From assembly GCA_964430375.1 (NCBI GenBank), contig CAYSEZ010000005.1:1-28719 (forward strand): a stretch of 28,719 bases of DNA, in the 5' to 3' direction. The position numbers and the translations under genes were made by a program. The notes beneath the pieces are model-generated. The model searched no databases, had not been told where the DNA came from, and saw only the letters and a list, made by a program, of their open reading frames with translations. Origin of the DNA: HGM10836 sp964430375. GTDB lineage: Bacteria > Bacillota_I > Bacilli_A > RF39 > UBA660. This document shows positions 8,393 to 16,461 of the stretch, in pieces; the stretch's first letter is position 1; each line of letters opens with the position of its first letter.

Positions 8393-8644
8393 ATGGAAGT
8401 AGATATAAACTTAATAAAAGAAAGTATATGTGAATATATTGAAGAAATGTACGCTATATGTATTAGTTATATGAAAAAGAATAATATTGATTATAAATTA
8501 ACTGGTAATGATGTGTTAACTAATAAGTTAAAAGAATTAGAAGTATTAAAAGATGAAGTTATTTTATGTAATAATTATGATGAAATTATTGTTTTAAAAA
8601 TTAAGATAGAAACTTTATCTAAAGAGATAAGAGGTATTATATGA
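8393..8644 (+). CDS. Putative antitoxin of the zeta-toxin pair
   Basis: This small 83-residue, largely helical and acidic protein overlaps the zeta-toxin start by four bases (ATGA). I do not recognise the family from sequence. Size, position directly before a zeta-type kinase and translational coupling match the epsilon/PezA-type antitoxin slot, which is the basis of the call. It has no DNA-binding HTH that I can see, unlike PezA, so it would be closer to a short epsilon-like partner. The start has only a weak SD (GGTG), and it may depend on readthrough from the surface-protein gene. Confidence 0.6.
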   Translation: MEVDINLIKESICEYIEEMYAICISYMKKNNIDYKLTGNDVLTNKLKELEVLKDEVILCNNYDEIIVLKIKIETLSKEIRGII

Positions 8645-9540
8645 AATTAACTACTAGAGGTAAATATCTTGTTGATCGGGGATATAATAAAGATGATGTA
8701 ATAAGATTAACTAATTATAATACAGAAGATTTAAATTATGTTCTTGAAGTAATTTTTTATAGATTGACAAAAGGATTAGAAAAAACATCTAATCCTACTG
8801 CTATATTTATCGGAGGACAACCTGGTGCTGGTAAAAGTAGTGAAGTTATAAGAATGAAAGAGGAATATCCAAATATAGTAGAAATTATAATAGATCATTA
8901 TAGAGCATATCATCCTCATTATTTAGAAATAGAAGAGTTAATAAGAAAGCATTGGACTTTCAAAACTATTACTTTAGATGATTCTCCAGGGAACGATCTT
9001 GCTGATTTTACTACTGATTTTGTCGGAGTTTTAACTGATAAATTAATTGAATTATCTAGTATAAAAGATAAATTTGGTAAAAGTTATAATTTATTAATAG
9101 AATGGGGTATGAGAACACCAGAATCTCCTCTTGAAACTATGAAAATGTTAAAAGAGAAAGGTTATACAAATATAGTTAAGTTTATTTGTATACATAAATC
9201 TATATCTTTAAAGGCTTGTTCTATTAGGTCAAAAATAATAAATGATGATAAACATATTATTAGAAATGTTCCAATTAATTTTCATAATATGTGTATTGAA
9301 ACATTACCATCTAGTATTAATACAATATATCAAATAGGTTTTGATAATAATTACATAGATAAAATGAATTTAATATTAAGAGATGGTACAATTATATGGG
9401 ATAATAATTCTAATATATTGCCTGGCATTGTATTTAAAAATTATTTAGAAGATTATGAGTTAACTAAAAGTTTTTCTAATAGTACTAAATTAGCAGAAGA
9501 AAATACAATTAAAGAGTTAGAAATATTAAGAAAGTTATAA
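8641..9540 (+). CDS. Zeta-toxin family protein (putative UDP-GlcNAc kinase)
   Basis: The 299-residue protein has a Walker A IGGQPGAGKSS at residues 57-67. Next comes IDHYRAYHPHY (84-94), which fits the zeta/PezT motif containing the catalytic Asp and a conserved His-Pro. Last comes LLIEWGMRTPESPLETMKMLKEKGY, corresponding to the strand-helix after the substrate pocket. Zeta toxins phosphorylate UDP-N-acetylglucosamine and so block cell-wall synthesis when the antitoxin is lost. The start overlaps the small upstream gene. It ends at a terminator shared with the convergent gatD-like gene. Confidence 0.85.
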   Translation: MKLTTRGKYLVDRGYNKDDVIRLTNYNTEDLNYVLEVIFYRLTKGLEKTSNPTAIFIGGQPGAGKSSEVIRMKEEYPNIVEIIIDHYRAYHPHYLEIEELIRKHWTFKTITLDDSPGNDLADFTTDFVGVLTDKLIELSSIKDKFGKSYNLLIEWGMRTPESPLETMKMLKEKGYTNIVKFICIHKSISLKACSIRSKIINDDKHIIRNVPINFHNMCIETLPSSINTIYQIGFDNNYIDKMNLILRDGTIIWDNNSNILPGIVFKNYLEDYELTKSFSNSTKLAEENTIKELEILRKL

Positions 9541-9577
9541 AAAAATAAGATTATTTTATATGAATCTTATTTTTTTT
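9541..9577. terminator. Bidirectional terminator between zeta toxin and gatD-like gene
   Basis: A 12-bp stem (9541-9552 with 9563-9574) around a 10-nt loop is flanked by A and T tracts, so it can end transcripts from both sides. The last codons and stop of the minus-strand gatD-like gene lie inside it. Confidence 0.8.
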
Positions 9578-10216
9578 AAATTCTATATATTCAGTGTATG
9601 CTTTTTTATCTAGATTAAAATTAAATTTCTTAAATTTAAAGTTTTTGTCTTTATTTATTATTAACTTTTTAATAAAGTATTTAGTAAATTCATGGTTTCT
9701 TACTAATAATGGTCCAATTAAATATGTACCATAGAAATTATTATAAATAATGCCTTCATTATCAAATAAATGATTAATGTTTCCATAGTCTATGTTATCA
9801 CTAGTATTTATAAAACCATATATATCGTTGTTACAAAAATTACATTTAGTTGTTACTTCTTTTACAATTCTTTTACTATTATTAATACTATAATCAAAAA
9901 TATTAATACCTTCTTTACCAAATAAATACATACTATTACCAGTAGATAATATAAACTTATTACTTTCTATAAATTTTTTTATATCATCTTTATACTTTTT
10001 AAAATGTTTTAAACATATATCTCTATTTTCTTCAGTAGAAGACCCAACATATATCATATCTAATTTATTAAAATCTATATCATCTAAATTAGATATTTTC
10101 TTTATTTCACAGTTTATACCCTGATTATTTAAATGATATTTTATTACATTAAGGTTACCACTTTCACCATATAAATTCATCATATCATAATATAAATGTC
10201 CAATAACTATTTTCAT
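9551..10216 (-). CDS. GatD-like glutamine amidotransferase subunit with a degenerate active site
   Basis: The 221-residue protein aligns along its length with GatD, the glutaminase partner of MurT that amidates D-Glu of lipid II. The start (IGHLYYDMMNLYGESGN) matches the GatD start, YVGSSTEENRD matches the GGGSDxEQ region, and GTYLIGPLLVRN matches GTYLHGPxLxxN. The catalytic residues are missing. The nucleophile elbow ICGGYQxLG reads STGNSMYLFG (91-100, Gly in place of Cys), the catalytic His reads Ile168, and the ENHxGRT loop reads INTSDN. It overlaps murT by four bases. It should be unable to hydrolyse glutamine by the normal mechanism; a structural or regulatory role, or ammonia use by the complex, is possible. 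Confidence 0.8.
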   Translation of the reverse strand: MKIVIGHLYYDMMNLYGESGNLNVIKYHLNNQGINCEIKKISNLDDIDFNKLDMIYVGSSTEENRDICLKHFKKYKDDIKKFIESNKFILSTGNSMYLFGKEGINIFDYSINNSKRIVKEVTTKCNFCNNDIYGFINTSDNIDYGNINHLFDNEGIIYNNFYGTYLIGPLLVRNHEFTKYFIKKLIINKDKNFKFKKFNFNLDKKAYTEYIEFKKNKIHIK

Positions 10217-11529
10217 AATTCCTCCATTACTTTATTAAATGGTTTTATATAATCAAAATTAAGTATTGCGTAAATATTTCCTTTTGATTTTTTTATATCA
10301 TTTTTAGTACTATACATATCCTCACATATTACTATTTTCTTTTCATCAAAACCATTATATTTTAGTGCTACAGCGATATCATATCTTTGGGGTCCACATA
10401 CTATAAATTTATCAACATTATTTAATAAATTAAAATCTATATCATATATCCAAGATAAATCATCAAAATCATATCTTCTAGATATTTGATACCATCCAAT
10501 AACTATTGTTTTTAATTCTTTATCATTTGATGCATAAAGCATAGATTGATTAAATGTAGTACTATTTTCATTTTTATTATTTAATACATATACATTTCTA
10601 TTATTATATTTATACTTATTATATATTTTTTTATCTTTTTCTATTTTTGATATATAAAAACTAATCATCTCTTTATCCAAATTAAACTCACTTAAAACTG
10701 CGAAAGCTCCTGCTATGTTGTATAGATTAAATAACATATCATTATTTACATATATATTATATTTATTATTAATAGTTAATATATTATCTTTATAATTAAA
10801 GTTACTTATTTCATAGGTAATATTAGGTCTTTTAAAATCACATTTAGGACAATAATAATCTCCTAGATATTCTACATTATAATAATTATATTCTAACTTG
10901 CTATTACATTTTAAACATCTAGTAATATTTAAATTATTAAATTTATTCTTTTTATAAGAATATTTTAATTTATTTGTACCAAAATATATAATATTAAATT
11001 TATCTTCTAAATTAAACTTTTGTAAATAAGGATCATCTCCATTAATAACTAAAGTAATATCACTAGATAAAGAACTTAATATTTCGTTATAAACTATATC
11101 AAAATGGCCTTGTCTAGGTACTTGATCACGAGTTATATTAGTTATAACTACATAATTAGGTTTAATATATGGAAATACATATTTAGCGTATCTTTCATCC
11201 ATTTCAAATATACATACATCAGATTTTATTTCACCCTTTAAATTAGAATGTTTTAAAAGAGTAGATATAATTGCGCTTCTTTCATTTGAACCTTTATCAT
11301 TATAACAAGTCTTATAACCAAAATTTTTAAAAACTTCATTAATAACTTTAGTAGAAGAACCTTTTCCAGAACTACCTGTTACTGCGATTACTTTATCAGG
11401 TAGTTTAAAACACTTTAATATATTTTTATTTAATTTATATGATATATCACCAGGCATAGAACTACCTCTTCCTATTTTTTCTAAAATAAATACACATATT
11501 TTACCTATTAAAATACTAATAAATTTCAT
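10213..11529 (-). CDS. murT: MurT-like Mur ligase (lipid II D-Glu amidation)
   Basis: The 438-residue protein has a membrane-proximal N-terminus and a Mur-ligase P-loop TGSSGKGSSTK (51-61). A Cys4 zinc ribbon (C205, C208, C227, C230) is inserted in the central domain, and the C-terminal motif SWIYDIDF (359-366) corresponds to the catalytic DxSWxxDxDFE of MurT. MurT activates the D-Glu carboxylate of lipid II with ATP; its partner normally delivers ammonia. The P-loop reads G-K-G-S as in FolC rather than the G-K-T-T of most Mur ligases. An excellent SD (AAGGAGG, near 11536-11547) precedes the ATG. Confidence 0.9.
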   Translation of the reverse strand: MKFISILIGKICVFILEKIGRGSSMPGDISYKLNKNILKCFKLPDKVIAVTGSSGKGSSTKVINEVFKNFGYKTCYNDKGSNERSAIISTLLKHSNLKGEIKSDVCIFEMDERYAKYVFPYIKPNYVVITNITRDQVPRQGHFDIVYNEILSSLSSDITLVINGDDPYLQKFNLEDKFNIIYFGTNKLKYSYKKNKFNNLNITRCLKCNSKLEYNYYNVEYLGDYYCPKCDFKRPNITYEISNFNYKDNILTINNKYNIYVNNDMLFNLYNIAGAFAVLSEFNLDKEMISFYISKIEKDKKIYNKYKYNNRNVYVLNNKNENSTTFNQSMLYASNDKELKTIVIGWYQISRRYDFDDLSWIYDIDFNLLNNVDKFIVCGPQRYDIAVALKYNGFDEKKIVICEDMYSTKNDIKKSKGNIYAILNFDYIKPFNKVMEEL

Positions 11530-11547
11530 ACTATTACCTCCTTTTTT

Positions 11548-11556
11548 ATTATATCA
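11548..11556 (-). promoter_or_regulatory. Extended -10 promoter of murT-gatD
   Basis: On the minus strand TGATATAAT (TGn plus a perfect -10) lies just upstream of the SD of murT. The hexamer 17 bp further up is TATATT, a poor -35, as is common for extended -10 promoters. Confidence 0.5.
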
Positions 11557-11617
11557 TGATAATTAAAAAAAATATAAAAAAATATAGAAATTAAATTAAA
11601 TATTTATTGATAATTTA

Positions 11618-11647
11618 TTGAAATATAACTTTTTTATATGATATACT
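11618..11647 (+). promoter_or_regulatory. Promoter of the prepilin-like gene
   Basis: TTGAAA (11618-11623), an 18-bp spacer and TATACT (11642-11647). A second TATAAT occurs at 11651-11656 but lacks a good -35. The SD (GAGGTGA, about 11658) and the ATG at 11671 follow. Confidence 0.5.
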
Positions 11648-11670
11648 TATTATAATAGAGGTGACTAATT

Positions 11671-13134
11671 ATGAAAAATATTAGAAATAAGAAAGGTTTT
11701 TCACTAGTAGAGCTTTTAATTGTAATAGCAATATTAGGGTTACTAGCAGGTATAATAATTCCTAGTGTTACTAAATATTTAAGAAATTTAAAAGAAGAAT
11801 ATAATAAGAGTTTAACTACTGAAATAATATCTATTGCTAAGAATTATTATTCAGAAAATGATGATAAATTACCTAAAGGTAATATAAATACTCAAGGTTT
11901 ACAAATAAATAAAGCTTTAGTATCTGCTTCATATTTGTTTAATAATAATTATATAAAAGGGGAATTTAAAGATAGTGATGGTAATAGTTGTATAAATAAT
12001 AGTTATGTAGTGGTAGAAAAAAATAATAATGATTATGATTATACAGCTTGTATTAAATGTGATAATGGTTATGAAAATTTAGATGAAAATAAATGTAAAT
12101 ATATAGTATCGAATAAAACTGATAATGAAGTTGATAATATATTACCTAGGTGTAGTCTTTCTTTAGAAAGTGGTAATTTAAATAAATGGACAAATGAAGA
12201 TGTTACGTTAACATTAACTTTAGAAGATAATACTTCAGTAGTGGGTTATTATTTAAGTGATGGAAGTTTTAATAAAGTTGATAATTTAAGTAATTATACT
12301 ACTTCAATTAAATTAAGTGAAACAATGTATGATGATTCATATTATGTTATAGTAGAGGATCAAAATGCTAATCAAGGTATATGTAAATTAGATGGAACTA
12401 TTATGGTAGATAAAGAAAAACCAACTTGTAATTTGTCTGTCACTACAAATGGGGTATCAATTAACACTAATGATGATGGTGGTAGTGATGTAGAAGGTTA
12501 TGATTTGACTACTAATGATTCATATAGTTATAATAATACTAAAACTTTAGAGTTAAAAGAAGGAATATATTATGGATATGTAAAAGATAAAGCAGGTAAT
12601 ATAAATACTTGTAGTGCTTCGGTTACTAAACCAGAAGTAACATCTTATACAAAAACAAAGAATAGTTGTACAAGATCTGTTTCTAGTTATACTTGTAGAA
12701 CAAGTGCAAGTTATGATTGTACTTATTCTAGTTGGACACGAAAAAGTTCTCCGGAAGAATCTTCTTATGATTGTTCTGGTGAAAAATATGATACAACTTG
12801 GTGTTATAGTTGTTCTAAAAGAAGTTCTAGTGTTTATAGTTGTACATATTATACAAGAACTAAGAATTGTAGTTATTCATGTTCTTCTGGTACAAGGGAT
12901 GGATCTTATTGTTACAAATATAATCAATCATCATGTGGAAGTTGGTCTATTTATAAAACAAATTATAATTATTACTTTAATAGAACAAGTGAAACTACTT
13001 TAACTTGTACTAGTGGATCTTCATTTACTTGTAATTCTTCTAATTATGGATATTATTATACTTCTTGTTCTGCTAAATATGAATGTAAAGATAGTATTGA
13101 TTTAAATAATGGTTATTGTTATGTGTTAAATTAA
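11671..13134 (+). CDS. Prepilin-like (type IV pilin/pseudopilin) protein with Ig-like repeats and a Cys-rich C-terminal domain
   Basis: The N-terminus KKGFSLVELLIVIAILGLL is a textbook prepilin-peptidase site (cleavage after G9, F10, Glu at +5) and pilin helix. The rest of the 487 residues is unusual. A globular part (about 35-150) has a CxxC pair. Two Ig-like repeats (about 155-320) follow, each with a single Cys early and a closing glycine-rich turn; the second opens with VDKEKPTC. The last ~165 residues are dominated by Ser, Tyr, Thr and 16 Cys (YSC, SYDC and TC repeats). It is likely a surface-exposed pilin-like adhesin stabilised by disulfides. No pilus ATPase, platform protein or prepilin peptidase lies in the window. 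Confidence 0.75.
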   Translation: MKNIRNKKGFSLVELLIVIAILGLLAGIIIPSVTKYLRNLKEEYNKSLTTEIISIAKNYYSENDDKLPKGNINTQGLQINKALVSASYLFNNNYIKGEFKDSDGNSCINNSYVVVEKNNNDYDYTACIKCDNGYENLDENKCKYIVSNKTDNEVDNILPRCSLSLESGNLNKWTNEDVTLTLTLEDNTSVVGYYLSDGSFNKVDNLSNYTTSIKLSETMYDDSYYVIVEDQNANQGICKLDGTIMVDKEKPTCNLSVTTNGVSINTNDDGGSDVEGYDLTTNDSYSYNNTKTLELKEGIYYGYVKDKAGNINTCSASVTKPEVTSYTKTKNSCTRSVSSYTCRTSASYDCTYSSWTRKSSPEESSYDCSGEKYDTTWCYSCSKRSSSVYSCTYYTRTKNCSYSCSSGTRDGSYCYKYNQSSCGSWSIYKTNYNYYFNRTSETTLTCTSGSSFTCNSSNYGYYYTSCSAKYECKDSIDLNNGYCYVLN

Positions 13135-13191
13135 TAATATAATGTTTTGCAAAATTTTTATCTTTGTGATAAAGTTATATATGTGATATAT

Positions 13192-14067
13192 ATGAAAATG
13201 AAGTACAAAGATAAAAATGAAATAATAAATAAAAAAGAGAATCCTTGTGTTACTCTATTATATAGAACTTTTATAGGTAGAATTATATTAAATATTATAG
13301 TAAAACCATGGTTTACTAAATTAAGTGGTTATTTTATGAATAGTAGGTTATCTAATATAATAAGTTTTATATTAATTAGAAAGTATAAAATAAATAAAGA
13401 AGAGTATGTTAATAGTAAATTTAATTCATATAATGATTTTTTTACTAGAAAGAAACAAAGTAAATATTTAAATATAGATAAAAATCCTAATAATTTAATT
13501 GCTCCTGCTGATTCTAAATTAACTGTTTATAATATAAAAAGTAATAATGAATTTAAAATTAAAGATTCTTATTATAATATTTATGATTTATTAGATGGAA
13601 ATCGTATATCAGAGGAATATGATAATGGAAAGATATTAATTTTTAGATTAGAAACTAGTGATTATCATAGATATTGCTATATAGATGATGGTTCTAAAGG
13701 AGTTAATATTTATATAAAAGGTGTTTTTCATACAGTTAGAAATATTGCTTTAAAAAAATATAATATATATAAGAAGAATGCAAGAGAATATACAATAATG
13801 AATACAAAAAACTTTGGTAAAGTAATTGAAGTAGATGTTGGTGCAATGATTGTAGGTAGAATAAATAATCATCATGGTGATTATAAATTTAAAAAAGGTG
13901 AAGAGAAGGGATATTTTGAATTTAATGGTTCTACTATTGTATTATTATTTAAAAAAGGTTATATAGATATAGATGAAGATATATTAATAAATAGTAAAAA
14001 TGGTATAGAAACAATTGTAAAATATGGTGAGAAAATAGGTACAAGAAAAAGAAAATCTAGATTATAG
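13192..14067 (+). CDS. psd: Phosphatidylserine decarboxylase proenzyme
   Basis: This 291-residue protein makes phosphatidylethanolamine from phosphatidylserine at the membrane. Motifs in order are YNDFFTRK (80-87), the PADS site (105-108, normally PADG), the catalytic His in SDYHRY (156-161), and the self-cleavage site FNGST (244-248), where Ser is converted to the pyruvoyl group. The usual LGST reads NGST here. The frame is open further upstream (a TTG at 13147), but the first ATG at 13192 gives the normal start MKMKYKDKNE; SD support is weak (GTGA). No terminator separates it from the prepilin-like gene 57 bp upstream. Confidence 0.88.
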   Translation: MKMKYKDKNEIINKKENPCVTLLYRTFIGRIILNIIVKPWFTKLSGYFMNSRLSNIISFILIRKYKINKEEYVNSKFNSYNDFFTRKKQSKYLNIDKNPNNLIAPADSKLTVYNIKSNNEFKIKDSYYNIYDLLDGNRISEEYDNGKILIFRLETSDYHRYCYIDDGSKGVNIYIKGVFHTVRNIALKKYNIYKKNAREYTIMNTKNFGKVIEVDVGAMIVGRINNHHGDYKFKKGEEKGYFEFNGSTIVLLFKKGYIDIDEDILINSKNGIETIVKYGEKIGTRKRKSRL

Positions 14068-14078
14068 GTTTTCTTTAT
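14047..14078. terminator. Bidirectional terminator between psd and the PAP2 gene
   Basis: GAAAATCT (14051-14058) pairs with AGGTTTTC (14066-14073) with one G-U pair around a 7-nt loop. T-rich tracts follow on both strands. The convergent genes overlap by six bases inside it. Confidence 0.6.
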
Positions 14079-14676
14079 TATTAAATATTTTTAATCTACT
14101 TAAGAAGTAGTAACAAATTATAGATATTATATAGGATGCAATAACATCGTATATAACATGTTGTTTTATAAATAATGTTGATAATATTATAAGAAGGGAA
14201 TATATAATTATAAATAATTTATCTTTAGTTTTTAAATTACTTTTAAGTACACTGTAAGAGGTTATAAAACAAAACATACAGTGCATAGAAGGACAACAAT
14301 TAACGGGGGTATCTAATTTATATGTTATATTTAATATAAAACTAGATAAGTCATTAACAATAAAATTTGCTCTTTCTATAGTGGTGGGATACGCTATAAA
14401 TATTATGTTTCCAATTATAATAGATATTAATGAAGCTATGTATAATCTTTTATATATTTTTTTATCATTTTTATATAGTTTATACCAACAAAAGAATAAA
14501 AATGGATACCATGAATTATATATATAAACAAAATATTTACAAAATGGAAAATTCATATCAAAATTAGTTCCAATTAAATGAGGTGTTCCTTGAACAAATT
14601 TAATTAGCCAATATATAAGAGCTTGAATAAATAATAATATAATAATAGATATAATGCCTTTTTTCTTTTCATTCAT
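14062..14676 (-). CDS. PAP2-superfamily membrane phosphatase or phosphotransferase
   Basis: The 204-residue protein has about six membrane segments and the PAP2 motifs CPSMHC (normally PSGH) and, in the last third, KQHVIYDVIASY (normally SRvxxxxHxxxDVxxG). The PTTIER segment and the CCPSMHC form resemble the inositol-phosphorylceramide-synthase-like branch. Members hydrolyse or transfer lipid phosphates. Its position convergent with phosphatidylserine decarboxylase suggests phospholipid metabolism but does not prove it. A GTG three codons upstream (14685) is in frame; the ATG at 14676 is preferred, with GTGAT as a weak SD. Confidence 0.8.
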   Translation of the reverse strand: MNEKKKGIISIIILLFIQALIYWLIKFVQGTPHLIGTNFDMNFPFCKYFVYIYNSWYPFLFFCWYKLYKNDKKIYKRLYIASLISIIIGNIIFIAYPTTIERANFIVNDLSSFILNITYKLDTPVNCCPSMHCMFCFITSYSVLKSNLKTKDKLFIIIYSLLIILSTLFIKQHVIYDVIASYIISIICYYFLSRLKIFNNKENL

Positions 14677-14839
14677 ATAAATCACATAGTAATTGTATCA
14701 AAAAATTAATAAAAAATCATTAATTAATAAAAAATAAATTTATCTTTTAATATAATATAACTTTATAAAAATATAATTTTAATTTATAAATAGTATATTT
14801 TATTACTTATTTTTTAGTTTTTATATATACTTTTAATAA

Positions 14840-14868
14840 TTTTACTTTTTTTTAAAAATCTCTATAAT
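14840..14868 (+). promoter_or_regulatory. Promoter producing an apparently leaderless helicase mRNA
   Basis: TTTACT (14840-14845), 17 bp, then a perfect TATAAT (14863-14868). The start codon of the helicase is at 14876, only seven bases after the -10 box, and no SD is present. Confidence 0.55.
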
Positions 14869-14875
14869 AATAAAT

Positions 14876-16399
14876 ATGAAAGAAAAAATATGTGGTTATT
14901 ACTTAGATAATGAACAAGAAAGTATAGTACTAGATAACTCAAAAAACCTTTTAGTGGTTGCTGGCGCAGGATCTGGTAAAACTTTAACTATCTTAGGTAA
15001 GATTAATTATTTAATTAAATATAAAAATATAGATAAAGATAATATTTTATGTATATCTTTTACTCGTGAAGCATCTTCTTCTTTAAAAGAAAAAATAAGA
15101 AAAGAATTTAATATTGATATGGATGTTTATACATTTCATAAATTATCTATTGAATTATTAAAACAAATGGATATAAACTTTGATATTACTAGTACTGATA
15201 CATTATCTAATATAATACATAAATTTATATATGAAGATGTATTAGATAACCCTATGTTTATGAAAATAGTATTAAGTACAATAAATGAAAAATATAGAAA
15301 TAAGAATAAATATATAAATTATATAGAGAATAATATATTAAAAGTTAAACAAATAGAAAAATTAATAGAAACATTTATTCATTTATTTAAATGTAATAAT
15401 TTTACTTTAATAGATTTTAATAATTTTCTAGAACAATCTAAAAATAATATATTTTATAAAAAAGAAAAAATGTTTTTAACTCTTATACTTAATATATATT
15501 TACAATATGAAAACTATTTAAAAGAGGAAAATGAAATAGATTTTGATGATATGATAACTCTTGCTACTAAAAATATAGATGAAAGTTTAAATTTAAAATA
15601 TGAATACATAATAATAGATGAATATCAAGATACATCTTATGTTAGGTTTTTACTTATTAAGAAAATAATAGAATTAACAAATTCTTCCCTTATAGTAGTA
15701 GGTGATGACTTTCAAAGTATATATAGGTTTACTGGTTGTGATTTATCTTTATTTATAGATTTTAATAAATACTTTAATGAATCTAAGATAATGAAAATAC
15801 AAAATACATATCGTAATAGTTTAGAATTAATTAATATTGCTGGATCTTTTGTTATGAAAAATAATAATCAAATAAAAAAGAATTTAAATTCTAATAAAAG
15901 ATTAGATTATCCAGTAGAAATAGTATATTATAAAAATATAAAAGAAGATTTCTATAGATTAGTAACTAAAATATATAATGAAACTAATAAAAATATATTA
16001 ATATTAGGTAGAAATAACTTTGATATTAATATGGTAATAGATAATAAATATTTTAAATATGAAAATAAAACCATAATATGTATAAAAAATAAAGAAATAA
16101 AACTAAAGTATTTAACAGTACATAAGTCTAAAGGTTTAGAAGAAGATAATGTTATTATGATTAATTTAAGAGATGATGTACTAGGTTTTCCTTGTAAGAT
16201 AAAAGATGATAAGATATTAAGATATGTAAGTATAAATAATGAAAAATATTTATATGGGGAAGAAAGAAGACTATTTTATGTAGGACTTACTAGAACAAAG
16301 AATAAAGTATATTTATTTACTCCAGTTAATAATGAATCAATATTTATTAAAGAATTAAAAAAAGATTATAAAGATAAGATAAAAATTAGTTATATGTAG
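14876..16399 (+). CDS. Compact UvrD/Rep-family (SF1A) DNA helicase
   Basis: All SF1A motifs are present in order: a Q-motif (DNEQESIV), Walker A AGAGSGKT (29-36), motif Ia (ISFTREASSSL), motif II IIDEYQDTS (about 246-254), motif III VVGDDFQSIYRFTG, motif IV NTYRNS, motif V LTVHKSKGLEEDNV, and motif VI RRLFYVGLTRTKNKVY (about 463-478). At 507 residues it is some 200 shorter than UvrD or PcrA, with reduced 1B/2B subdomains. It is an ATP-driven 3'-5' DNA translocase, presumably in repair or recombination. There is no SD, and the -10 box sits seven bases before the ATG, which implies a leaderless transcript. It is monocistronic, as suf has its own promoter. Confidence 0.88.
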   Translation: MKEKICGYYLDNEQESIVLDNSKNLLVVAGAGSGKTLTILGKINYLIKYKNIDKDNILCISFTREASSSLKEKIRKEFNIDMDVYTFHKLSIELLKQMDINFDITSTDTLSNIIHKFIYEDVLDNPMFMKIVLSTINEKYRNKNKYINYIENNILKVKQIEKLIETFIHLFKCNNFTLIDFNNFLEQSKNNIFYKKEKMFLTLILNIYLQYENYLKEENEIDFDDMITLATKNIDESLNLKYEYIIIDEYQDTSYVRFLLIKKIIELTNSSLIVVGDDFQSIYRFTGCDLSLFIDFNKYFNESKIMKIQNTYRNSLELINIAGSFVMKNNNQIKKNLNSNKRLDYPVEIVYYKNIKEDFYRLVTKIYNETNKNILILGRNNFDINMVIDNKYFKYENKTIICIKNKEIKLKYLTVHKSKGLEEDNVIMINLRDDVLGFPCKIKDDKILRYVSINNEKYLYGEERRLFYVGLTRTKNKVYLFTPVNNESIFIKELKKDYKDKIKISYM

Positions 16400-16415
16400 T
16401 CATGTTTAATTTTTC

Positions 16416-16444
16416 TTGTTTATTATTGTATTTAGTGATAGAAT
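16416..16444 (+). promoter_or_regulatory. Candidate promoter of the suf operon
   Basis: TTGTTT (16416-16421), 17 bp, then TAGAAT (16439-16444) preceded by TGA (extended -10). The expected start site falls within the sufC SD region (AGGTGGTGA, 16447-16455), so the leader would be very short. Confidence 0.4.
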
Positions 16445-16461
16445 ATAGGTGGTGATTTTAA

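Noticed and set aside
12704..13003. A 99-codon plus-strand frame inside the prepilin-like gene
   Set aside because: It is an alternative frame of the Cys/Ser/Tyr-rich tail, with no SD, and is Val/Ile-rich only because of the TGT and AGT codons.
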